DNA of 6,470 bases from an uncultured Ruminococcus sp. (lineage in GTDB: Bacteria > Bacillota > Clostridia > Oscillospirales > Ruminococcaceae): assembly GCA_900543105.1 (NCBI GenBank), contig UQQA01000138.1, forward strand, positions 1-6,470, written 5' to 3'. Positions 1 to 6,331 of the stretch are shown piece after piece. Within the stretch, counting starts at the first letter, position 1, and every line of letters begins with the position of its first letter. Both the position numbers and the translations under genes were made by a program. A model generated the notes under the pieces. That model saw only the letters and a list, made by a program, of their open reading frames with translations. It made no database searches and had not been told where the DNA came from.

Positions 1-200
1 AGAAATATTTTGGTACCAATATTCCCCCTCGCTGCGAATATTGTACATACGGCACAAGAGCAAAGGACGGCGGAAAAGTCCTCTGTGAAAAGCGCGGTCT
101 TGTTGACGGATCATCTTCATGCGCAAAATATCAATATTCTCCTCTTAAGAGGATCCCTGTAAAACAGCTTAATATTCCTGGCAACTTTGACGAAGATTGA
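1..200 (+). CDS. Small four-cysteine protein of unknown function (3' end only)
   Basis: The reading frame is open from base 3 to a TGA at 198-200 and gives 65 residues; the start lies left of the window. It contains CEYC (C11, C14 of the visible part), then C28 and C40, a C-x2-C-x13-C-x11-C arrangement that suggests a small metal-binding (zinc or Fe-S) knuckle. Basic residues follow (PLKRIP) and the tail is acidic (FDED). No signal peptide or membrane segment is visible in this part. I recall similar short Cys4 proteins ending in an 'LKRIP' segment from Ruminococcus-like genomes, but they have no assigned function and I do not assign one. The gene runs convergently towards the minus-strand PBP gene and ends 15 bases before the shared hairpin terminator. 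Coding status is supported by the regular cysteine pattern and by the stop placed just before a terminator; the other two forward frames are less protein-like. Metal binding is inference. Confidence 0.72.
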   Translation, partial: KYFGTNIPPRCEYCTYGTRAKDGGKVLCEKRGLVDGSSSCAKYQYSPLKRIPVKQLNIPGNFDED

Positions 201-215
201 TCTATACATAACTTC

Positions 216-247
216 AAAAGCCGACAGATTCAGTCCTGTCGGCTTTT
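216..247. terminator. Bidirectional intrinsic terminator between convergent genes
   Basis: A perfect 12-bp inverted repeat: AAAAGCCGACAG (216-227) and CTGTCGGCTTTT (236-247), with an 8-base loop (228-235). On the plus strand it ends in a T5 run (244-248) and begins 15 bases after the stop of the Cys4 protein gene. On the minus strand it ends in TTTT, partly within the stem, so it can also stop transcripts of the PBP operon. The PBP stop codon (232-230) lies inside the loop, and the arm at 247-236 encodes that protein's residues K-S-R-Q. The structure therefore serves as coding sequence and terminator at once. Confidence 0.9.
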
Positions 248-1822
248 TATATTGCATATATTCTCAGCTATCTCTTTAAAAACACCACCGCAGCTAACGT
301 TTCCCGAAACGCCGCTCTCAACAAGTATCGTTACGGCATATTGAGGCGAATCAGACGGAAAATAGCCCGTGAACCAGCAATTCATTATCTCTTTTCCGTC
401 AGCAGTGTATCTTCCGGTCTGTGCGGTCGAGGTTTTGCCTGCACAGCTTATCAGTTCCGAACGTGATAACGAATTTGAAGCGTTAACAACGCCATTCATA
501 TATTTTTTCAGTTTCTGCGCCGTAAGGCAGGACATTACACGATCGCTTTTCACTGAATTAACTGCTGTTTCGATTCCGTTTTCATCACGAAGTGCATTGA
601 TAAGCCTTGCCTGCGGCATTATCCCGTTGTTTGCTATTGCGCAGGTCAATCTGCATATCTGTATCGGAGTTGCAGTAAGCTTTCCCTGTCCGAATGAAAA
701 ATTGCCCTTTTCCGCCTTGACAGAAAGCTCACGCTCCGAGGGAAGATATCCGCTTTGAGAATAGATTCCGTCGGCAAATTCAGATTCTTCACCGAAGCCA
801 AGCTTTTTGGCTGTGTCATGAAAAATTTTCGGCGACAGTGTTTCGCTCAAGGCTATAAAGTAAGGATTGCAGGAGCTTACCATTGCTTCTTCCATTGATA
901 TTTCGCCGTGACCGCCCCATTTATGACAGTTGAAGACCTGTCCGTCGATGTCTATCGAACCATCGCAGGTATAGGAAAAATCTTCGCTTATTCCCGATTC
1001 AAGCGCCGCCGAAGCTGTAACAAGCTTGAAGATCGAACCAACACTGTATGCGGAAAACGCCCTATTTATGAAAGGTGAATCCTCATTTTCAAGGCTTGCG
1101 GCAAGATCCTGCGGATCAAATTCGGGAAAGCTGGCGCAGGCGAGGATATCACCGCTTTTTATATCCATGACCACAGCCGCGCCCTTTTTATATCCCGATT
1201 TTCGGAAAGCATTTTCGGTTATTGTCTGAATATCAATGTCAAGCGTTGTTATCACTCCGCTTTCCATTTCTTTAGGGATAGTCTTTTTGGAAACCATTCC
1301 CTCAAGCACTGAGCCCATTGCATCAACGCTGAATATTGCTCGGTTCTCCGTATAATTCTCATGAAGAAAATCATCATAAGCGAGCTCAATTCCGCAAACG
1401 CCCTTTCCGTCCGAAGTGTATCCCACCAGATGCCGTGCAGGCTGCGAGCTTTCCGTCCGAATATATCTGCGAAAAACAACAACGTTTTGTATATTTTCGG
1501 AGGTCACTTTGCAGAAAAAAGGAAGATTTCCCAACATTCCGTTATGAAACTCTTCCGAATAACAGGCATACTTCGCTGCATTAAGTGAATTAACATTATG
1601 TGGATCAAGAACAGCGACATACTCAATACTTCGATTGTTCAGTCTTTGACCGTTTCTGTCATATATTGATGCGTATTCACACTTATCCGAAAGGACATAT
1701 CTTCCCCTGCCCGCTGCCGCTTCAAGGACTTTAGTGTCATTATCTATAACTGCAATTCTTATAATAAGAAATAAAGCTGTAAAAAAAGCGGCATAATTCA
1801 CCGCTGTAATTTTTCTTTGCAT
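230..1822 (-). CDS. Class B penicillin-binding protein (peptidoglycan D,D-transpeptidase)
   Basis: 530 residues. Class B PBPs form peptide crosslinks in peptidoglycan outside the membrane and are the targets of beta-lactams. One membrane anchor is visible at about residues 8-26, followed by a linker/dimerisation region (YDRNG at 54-58, a HLVGY...GIE stretch at 131-146) and the transpeptidase domain from about 200. Catalytic motifs: S263-I-F-K266 (SxxK, acylated serine), S317-C-N319 (SxN) and K463-T-S465 in place of the usual KTG. Cys286 and Cys299 followed by GGHG (303-306) match the C-x12-C...GHG pattern of PBP2/SpoVD-type proteins. There is no PASTA domain, and the protein is short for the class (commonly 550-750), closer to PbpA-type proteins. 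The ATG at 1822 has GGGAGG six bases upstream, inside a hairpin (separate entry). It is the last gene of the operon, 44 bases after folD, and its end runs into the terminator. I cannot say whether it serves division, elongation or sporulation, so no symbol is given. It has fifteen cysteines, unusual for an exported domain and consistent with an anaerobe. Confidence 0.93.
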   Translation of the reverse strand: MQRKITAVNYAAFFTALFLIIRIAVIDNDTKVLEAAAGRGRYVLSDKCEYASIYDRNGQRLNNRSIEYVAVLDPHNVNSLNAAKYACYSEEFHNGMLGNLPFFCKVTSENIQNVVVFRRYIRTESSQPARHLVGYTSDGKGVCGIELAYDDFLHENYTENRAIFSVDAMGSVLEGMVSKKTIPKEMESGVITTLDIDIQTITENAFRKSGYKKGAAVVMDIKSGDILACASFPEFDPQDLAASLENEDSPFINRAFSAYSVGSIFKLVTASAALESGISEDFSYTCDGSIDIDGQVFNCHKWGGHGEISMEEAMVSSCNPYFIALSETLSPKIFHDTAKKLGFGEESEFADGIYSQSGYLPSERELSVKAEKGNFSFGQGKLTATPIQICRLTCAIANNGIMPQARLINALRDENGIETAVNSVKSDRVMSCLTAQKLKKYMNGVVNASNSLSRSELISCAGKTSTAQTGRYTADGKEIMNCWFTGYFPSDSPQYAVTILVESGVSGNVSCGGVFKEIAENICNIKSRQD

Positions 1823-1828
1823 AAAAAT

Positions 1829-1859
1829 CCTCCCTTGACAGTATTTTTGCCAAGGGAGG
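1829..1859 (-). promoter_or_regulatory. Hairpin that sequesters the PBP ribosome binding site and resembles an intrinsic terminator
   Basis: On the minus strand CCTCCCTTGGCA (1859-1848) pairs with TGTCAAGGGAGG (1840-1829) around the loop AAAATAC (1847-1841). This gives 12 bp: nine perfect outer pairs, one G-U wobble and two inner pairs. The 3' arm contains GGGAGG, the only SD of the PBP gene; the next six bases, ATTTTT (1828-1823), are both a U-tract and the spacer to the ATG at 1822-1820. The 5' arm begins seven bases after the folD stop codon, close enough for a ribosome terminating on folD to disturb it. The base pairing is seen directly. Its role as attenuator, SD occluder or coupling device is inference. 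Confidence 0.75.
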
Positions 1860-1866
1860 TATTCTT

Positions 1867-2721
1867 TTATTCAATGCCATTTTTCTTTTTTGCGGAAGTG
1901 AGTGTGTTTTTCATAAGCATTGCAATAGTCATCGGACCAACACCGCCGGGAACAGGTGTTATGTAGCCTGCCTTATCAAAACAATCATTGTAATCAACAT
2001 CTCCGCAGAGCTTGCCGTTGTCAAGTCGGTTCATGCCAACGTCGATAACAACTGCGCCCTCTTTTATCATATCAGCGGTAACAAAGTTTGCCTTTCCGAC
2101 AGCCGCAACGAGGATATCGGCTGTTCTGCATATCTCAGCAAGGTTTTTTGTGTGCGAATGACAGATAGTAACGGTTCCGTTTTTCTTCAGAAGAAGCATC
2201 GACATAGGCTTGCCTACAATGTTGCTTCTGCCGATAACAACGCAGTTCTTTCCGTCAACTGAAATACCGCTCCGATCGAGCATTTCAATAACGCCGGCAG
2301 GTGTACACGGCAGGAACTTATAGTCGCCGATCATAATGTGTCCGACATTCTCGGGGTGGAATGCGTCCACGTCCTTTTCGGGAACGATAGTGTTTATTAC
2401 TGCGGTTTCGTCAATATGCTTAGGAAGAGGAAGCTGAACAAGGATCCCGTTTACCTTTTCATCGGCGTTAAGCTTCTTTACAAGCTTGATAAGTTCTTCC
2501 TGCGTTGTTTCCTCTGGAAGAGCGTACTCGAACGATTCAAAGCCTACGACCTCGCAGGCTTTCTTCTTATTGTTTACATATACTCTTGAAGCAGGGTTGT
2601 TTCCAACGATAACAACAGCCAGTCCAACGCTGATGCCATTTTCTTTGAGCTGTTCGGTTTCAACTCTGACCTGTTCCTTTACTGCTGCGGAAATTGCCTT
2701 TCCGTCAATTATCTTTGCCAT
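1867..2721 (-). CDS. folD: Bifunctional methylenetetrahydrofolate dehydrogenase / methenyltetrahydrofolate cyclohydrolase
   Basis: FolD interconverts 5,10-methylene-THF and 10-formyl-THF in the cytoplasm, using NAD(P)+ and a cyclohydrolase step; this feeds purine synthesis and formyl-Met-tRNA formation. The 284-residue protein has the usual family length. Visible motifs: Y48-V-x-x-K52 (catalytic Tyr/Lys), QLPLP at 96-100, D119 in KDVDAFHPENVG, the dinucleotide-binding GRSNIVGKP at 164-172, and the C-terminal signature PVPGGVGPMT at 256-265. The start used is the ATG at 2721-2719, which has GGAGG nine bases upstream (2735-2731) and gives the normal MAKIIDGK N-terminus. An in-frame ATG at 2745 lacks an SD and would add eight residues. 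The gene overlaps the end of lgt by 17 bases, so its SD lies inside lgt and coupled translation is likely. All recognisable catalytic residues are present and the gene appears intact. Confidence 0.97.
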   Translation of the reverse strand: MAKIIDGKAISAAVKEQVRVETEQLKENGISVGLAVVIVGNNPASRVYVNNKKKACEVVGFESFEYALPEETTQEELIKLVKKLNADEKVNGILVQLPLPKHIDETAVINTIVPEKDVDAFHPENVGHIMIGDYKFLPCTPAGVIEMLDRSGISVDGKNCVVIGRSNIVGKPMSMLLLKKNGTVTICHSHTKNLAEICRTADILVAAVGKANFVTADMIKEGAVVIDVGMNRLDNGKLCGDVDYNDCFDKAGYITPVPGGVGPMTIAMLMKNTLTSAKKKNGIE

Positions 2722-3757
2722 TTTCGTTATCCTCCGTTTCATCATCAGTCAATCTGTCTTTGGGGTCAAGCTTTTCCTCTGACGCTTCTTTTCTGTGTTT
2801 CTTTTCGGTGCGCTTTTTATCATATTCAGCATTTCTGCGCTCTGCTTCGGCAAGGATAGCCTTTGATTCTTCGGTATCCTTATACAGTGTGCAGCCGCCA
2901 TTCTGCTTTATCTTTGAACGTGCGACGATAATAACGACCAATGCCGCTATGACGCTTACAGCCGCAACAAACTGGGAAATTCTGAGATGTCCGACCATGA
3001 GGCTGTCTGTGCGCAGACCCTCGATAAAGAATCTTCCGAGTCCGTACCAGAAAACATACATTGCGAAAATTTCGCCATCAAACTTTCTGTGCTTATAATA
3101 AAAATGGAGTATCAGAAAGCCGATAAGACACCACAATGATTCATAAAAAAAGCAAGGGTGAACGGGCATAGTCGGGTCAACGGTTACGCCAGTTGAGCTG
3201 TAGATGCTGTCTGCATTGGCTTTGAGTGCCGCCGCTATCCTCGGACTTGTCATTCCCCACGGAAGAGTTGTGTTGCTTCCGAAACATTCGTGGTTAAAGA
3301 AGTTTCCCCAACGTCCGAATGTCTGACCGATAAGGAATCCCATTCCTGCAAGGTCAAGCAGCGGAAGAAGCTTTACCTTCTTTATCTTTGCCATTATAAG
3401 TCCGACAGCAAGCGCACCGATAAGTCCGCCGTAAATAGCCAGTCCGCCGTCCCTTACCGACAAAATAGCCTTGATGTCGCCCTTGTATTCGTCCCACATC
3501 ATAAAAACATAGTAAAGGCGAGCGCCGATTATAGCGCCGATAAATCCGCCGAATACTGCGTCCGTTGCTTTGTCGGAATCAATGCCTGCATCTTTCATTC
3601 GTCTGAAACAATAGATCACCGCAAGCAAAAGTCCCAGTCCGATCATTATTCCGTACCACTTTACTTCAATACCGAAAACAGTAAAAGCAGTGCTGTAAAC
3701 GGGCAGTTCAATGCCCAGCTTCGGAAACGAGAGGGTGTTCCATTCTGCGTTAGTCAT
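2705..3757 (-). CDS. lgt: Prolipoprotein diacylglyceryl transferase
   Basis: Lgt transfers diacylglycerol from phosphatidylglycerol to the lipobox cysteine of prolipoproteins, the first step of lipoprotein maturation, in the cytoplasmic membrane. The 350-residue protein shows about seven hydrophobic segments (roughly 34-52, 66-88, 108-124, 135-148, 206-221, 230-245, 260-279). It carries the Lgt signature FGRWGNFFNHECFG (147-160, essential-type Arg149), HPCFFYESLW (200-209) and GRFFIEGLRTDSL (241-253). The position of the E. coli catalytic His103 appears to be Tyr109 (GGLAIYGGLIG). Residues 281-350 form a highly charged Lys/Glu/Asp-rich tail beyond the last membrane segment; most family members stop near 260-290. 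The ATG at 3757 has GGGAGG seven bases upstream (3770-3765) and shares one base with the TAA of the preceding M16 gene (TAATG), typical of coupled translation. The end overlaps folD by 17 bases. Confidence 0.96.
   Translation of the reverse strand: MTNAEWNTLSFPKLGIELPVYSTAFTVFGIEVKWYGIMIGLGLLLAVIYCFRRMKDAGIDSDKATDAVFGGFIGAIIGARLYYVFMMWDEYKGDIKAILSVRDGGLAIYGGLIGALAVGLIMAKIKKVKLLPLLDLAGMGFLIGQTFGRWGNFFNHECFGSNTTLPWGMTSPRIAAALKANADSIYSSTGVTVDPTMPVHPCFFYESLWCLIGFLILHFYYKHRKFDGEIFAMYVFWYGLGRFFIEGLRTDSLMVGHLRISQFVAAVSVIAALVVIIVARSKIKQNGGCTLYKDTEESKAILAEAERRNAEYDKKRTEKKHRKEASEEKLDPKDRLTDDETEDNENGKDN
2731..2735 (-). promoter_or_regulatory. folD: Shine-Dalgarno site deciding the folD start
   Basis: GGAGG on the minus strand, nine bases before the ATG at 2721 and downstream of the ATG at 2745. 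It therefore supports only the shorter, family-typical FolD N-terminus. It lies inside the lgt reading frame. Confidence 0.85.
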
Positions 3758-5049
3758 TACTTATCCTCCCTGCCGTTTACGGGGTCAATTATCGACAGAG
3801 TAACATTTTCCGTGTTGAACTGTGTCATAAGGCGTTTTGTAACGTCCTCAAATGTGCAGTTTGCGACAGTTTCGATCCTGTCAAATGCGGAAAGTCCCTC
3901 CATACCGTTGTTGAGCATTATCGTTGCCAGGTTTTCGGCATCATCAAGTCCCTTGATAAGCGAACCGTAATATGCCTTTTTGATAGTGCTGAAACGGCTT
4001 TCGTCAAGTCCCTCACGCTTGCAGCGTTCAACCTCTTCAACTATCTTGTCACGAACAAGGCGTGGGTCACGGGCTTCGCCGCCAAAGATCGAGCAGAAAT
4101 ATCCGTCACCGCAGAATACTTCACTGTAGAATGTCGAGTTGATTATTCCCTCGTCATAAAGCTTTTTATAGAATTCAGAGCTTTCATTTGCAATGAGCGA
4201 GAGAACAAAGTTTGTTTCGATCTCTGCTTTGAGTGCAGCAAGACCGCTTTCAGGCTTTGCCTTAAAACCAATATTGAACATAGGCATTGCAATTTCAAGC
4301 TTCTGAACGACTTCCTTTTCGCAAACGCTGTCGGGTTCGTCCTCAAATGCGGTTTCAAGCTCTATATTTTCATTCTGCTTAAGGCACTTGTCGCAAACCT
4401 CAAGAACCTTGTCAACGTCAACATTTCCTGCAATGGAAAGAACCATATTGTTGAGGTTGTAGAAAGTATAATAGCACTTGTAAAGCAGGTCAGCATTTAT
4501 CTGTGCGATGCTTTCGACCGTTCCTGCAATGTCGATCTTTACAGGGTGATTATGATACATTCCCTGAAGCATATTGAAGAAAACTCTCCAGCCTGCATTG
4601 TCGTCATACATTCTTATTTCCTGACCGATTATGCCCTGCTCTTTGCGGACGGTTTCCTCGGTGAAATATGGTGACTGCACGAAGTTGAGCAGAATTTCAA
4701 GTGATTCATAAACATTGTTTGTTGTCGTAAAAAGGTAGCAGGTTCTGTCAAACGAGGTATAAGCGTTTGCAGATGCACCCGTTTTCGCATAAAGGCTGAA
4801 AACATCGCAGTCCTCATTCTCAAAAAGCTTGTGTTCAAGATAGTGAGCAATGCCGTTCGGAACGGTTATAAAATCAGGGTCATTCTTTGTCTTGAATTTT
4901 GTGTTGATAGAACCGTATTTTGTTCCGAAAAGAGCATGCGTCGTGCTGAAATTGTCCATTTTCCAAACATAAATATCAAGTCCTGTAGGGTGCTTGATAA
5001 GAGTATATTCTTCGCCTGTGCGGGCGTTTTTGATGACTTCCTTATTCAT
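3757..5049 (-). CDS. ymfH: M16 family zinc metallopeptidase, YmfH-like (catalytic subunit)
   Basis: 430 residues with the M16 (inverzincin) active-site motif H69-Y-L-E72-H73. The likely third zinc ligand is Glu144 in GQEIRMYDD, with conserved Glu137 seven residues before. The N-terminal catalytic half (about 20-230) is followed by the non-catalytic M16_C half (about 185-425). There is no signal peptide or membrane segment, so it is probably cytoplasmic. The C-terminal half reads FYKKLYDEGIINSTFYSE where self-sufficient M16 enzymes carry an Arg...Tyr pair, and that Arg is absent. The start used is the ATG at 5049-5047: it has AAAGGAG upstream (5066-5060, ten-base spacing) and overlaps the preceding gene's TAA by eight bases. 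The in-frame ATGs at 5115 and 5079 lack an SD and are deeper in that gene. Family members paired like this are called YmfF/YmfH (YfmF/YfmH in some databases) and are annotated as associated with EF-P 5-aminopentanol modification in Bacillus. The peptide substrate is unknown, and I infer nothing about EF-P here. Confidence 0.92.
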   Translation of the reverse strand: MNKEVIKNARTGEEYTLIKHPTGLDIYVWKMDNFSTTHALFGTKYGSINTKFKTKNDPDFITVPNGIAHYLEHKLFENEDCDVFSLYAKTGASANAYTSFDRTCYLFTTTNNVYESLEILLNFVQSPYFTEETVRKEQGIIGQEIRMYDDNAGWRVFFNMLQGMYHNHPVKIDIAGTVESIAQINADLLYKCYYTFYNLNNMVLSIAGNVDVDKVLEVCDKCLKQNENIELETAFEDEPDSVCEKEVVQKLEIAMPMFNIGFKAKPESGLAALKAEIETNFVLSLIANESSEFYKKLYDEGIINSTFYSEVFCGDGYFCSIFGGEARDPRLVRDKIVEEVERCKREGLDESRFSTIKKAYYGSLIKGLDDAENLATIMLNNGMEGLSAFDRIETVANCTFEDVTKRLMTQFNTENVTLSIIDPVNGREDK

Positions 5050-6319
5050 TTTCGGCACTCTCCTTTCCTTTGAGGACATAAACCGTGTCAAGCTTAAATG
5101 ATTTTGCAGCTTCAACGATATCCTCTTTGGTTACCTTTTCAAGAAGTTCTATTTCATCTTCGGGTGAAAGCTCCGTGCCGAGGAAGATCTGTGACATATA
5201 CCAGCTTACAAGACTTGCTGCACTGTCATTCACACTGCGCAGACCATTGATAACAGCAAGACGTGCTTCGTTTATCTCCTTTTCGTCGAACTCGCCTTTC
5301 TGCATAAGCTCAAACTGGCGGATTATTTCAGCCTTGGCTTTTTCAATATTTGCCTTTTCAACGCCGCTGTCAACAGTGATAACGCCCTTCATATCATTAT
5401 AATTTGACGAGCAGTAATAGCAAAGACTCATTTTTTCACGAACATTAAGGAAAAGCTTTGAGAATGGCGTTGCGCCGAAAACTGCATTCATAAGCTTTAC
5501 GGCACGGCGATTTGTATTGTCCGACTTGAACGCAAGAACCATTTTGCACTGAGCAACTTCCAGTTCATCGGTGAACTCTTCGGGAGAAGCTTTAACAGCG
5601 GAACGCTTGGTTTTAACTTCGCCTTTATAATCACGGTCAAGCTTTGCAAAGCTTTCGCATATAGATCCCTTTATGCCCTTGGGTTCGTCTGCACCGACAA
5701 AGAAAACTTCGATCTGTGCGGTTTTGAGGAGCTTTTTATACTGCTCATAAGAAGTCGAAGCCGTTATCTTTTCCGCGCTTTCACGCTCACCCTTTACCGA
5801 TACTGCAGCAGGCTCACCTTTGTATATTATCTTTCCTGCCCGTTGAAGAGCATACGAACGCTTTTCGTTGATAACTGCATCGATATCATCAAGGAGTTCC
5901 TGCTTTTTGAGCGCAAAATCAGGCGCGTAAAAACCGTTTTCATCAAGGTTCGGGTCAAGGATACAACCAAGAGCAACTCTTGCAAGCTCTTCGGTGATCT
6001 CTTCCTTGTCAAATGTATAACGGTCATTGATGCAGGAACTGATTATTGAAATGAACTGATTGTCGCCTGCACGAAGAACTGCACCTTTAAGTCCTGCGCC
6101 GTAAAGCTCTTCAAGCTTCTGGCTTATGGCAACGAGCGTTGGATATTCTCTGCTGCTGTCGGTAAGAATATAGGAAGCAGCAGCATTGAGTGAGGCTGTA
6201 TCTTCGGAAAGAGGCGATATAAGATTTACAACAATGCAGTTTGTTTTAAGGCTTTGGTTGCGGATAGAATTGAAATGGATCCCGTCCGCTATTTTTTCAC
6301 GTTTATAGCTGATCTTCAA
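5042..6319 (-). CDS. ymfF: M16 family peptidase-like protein, YmfF-like, lacking the zinc motif
   Basis: 425 residues from the proposed TTG start, with M16 fold features but no HxxEH. The corresponding helix (about 62-80) reads LVAISQKLEELYGAGLKG. The C-terminal half holds LNVREKMSLCYYC (291-303), a match to the M16 R...Y substrate-binding motif (Arg294, Tyr301/302). It is probably the non-catalytic partner of the following YmfH-like protein, as in heterodimeric M16B peptidases. No signal peptide or membrane segment is visible. Start: GGAG lies at 6331-6328. The in-frame GTG (6328-6326) overlaps the SD itself and cannot be the initiator. The in-frame TTG (6319-6317) sits eight bases downstream and gives MKISYKREKIADG, an N-terminus typical of the family. 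An out-of-frame ATG (6323-6321) lies between them. It is the first gene of the operon after the promoter region, and its TAA (5044-5042) overlaps the next start. Confidence 0.88.
   Translation of the reverse strand: MKISYKREKIADGIHFNSIRNQSLKTNCIVVNLISPLSEDTASLNAAASYILTDSSREYPTLVAISQKLEELYGAGLKGAVLRAGDNQFISIISSCINDRYTFDKEEITEELARVALGCILDPNLDENGFYAPDFALKKQELLDDIDAVINEKRSYALQRAGKIIYKGEPAAVSVKGERESAEKITASTSYEQYKKLLKTAQIEVFFVGADEPKGIKGSICESFAKLDRDYKGEVKTKRSAVKASPEEFTDELEVAQCKMVLAFKSDNTNRRAVKLMNAVFGATPFSKLFLNVREKMSLCYYCSSNYNDMKGVITVDSGVEKANIEKAKAEIIRQFELMQKGEFDEKEINEARLAVINGLRSVNDSAASLVSWYMSQIFLGTELSPEDEIELLEKVTKEDIVEAAKSFKLDTVYVLKGKESAENE
5060..5066 (-). promoter_or_regulatory. ymfH: Shine-Dalgarno site deciding the ymfH-like start
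   Basis: AAAGGAG on the minus strand, ten bases before the ATG at 5049 and inside the end of the ymfF-like gene. The upstream in-frame ATGs at 5115 and 5079 have no comparable site. Confidence 0.75.
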
Positions 6320-6327
6320 ACATATCA

Positions 6328-6331
6328 CTCC
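6328..6331 (-). promoter_or_regulatory. Shine-Dalgarno site deciding the TTG start of the ymfF-like gene
   Basis: The minus strand reads TTGGAG followed by TGATATGT and then TTG. The GGAG core is eight bases from the TTG, four from an out-of-frame ATG, and overlaps the in-frame GTG. Only the TTG combines frame and spacing. The out-of-frame ATG opens a six-codon frame (M-F-E-D-Q-L) ending in TAA at 6305-6303. Confidence 0.65.

Noticed and set aside
369..758. Plus-strand ORF of 129 codons opposite the PBP gene
   Set aside because: It lies wholly antisense to a PBP frame with all catalytic motifs, and its translation has no recognisable domain. It is a shadow.
2722..2745. Longer folD N-terminus starting at the ATG at 2745
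   Set aside because: No SD precedes it; the GGAGG lies downstream of it, and FolD proteins normally begin near MAKIIDGK.
3290..3970. Plus-strand ORF of 226 codons
   Set aside because: It is antisense to lgt and the ymfH-like gene, both unambiguous, and its translation resembles no family. It is open only because of the codon bias of the opposite strand.
5050..5115. Longer ymfH-like N-terminus starting at 5115 or 5079
   Set aside because: No SD is visible before either ATG, and the overlap with the upstream gene would be large. The ATG at 5049 has AAAGGAG.
6320..6328. GTG start for the ymfF-like gene at 6328
   Set aside because: The GTG overlaps its own candidate SD (GGAGTG), leaving no spacer; the TTG at 6319 has normal spacing.
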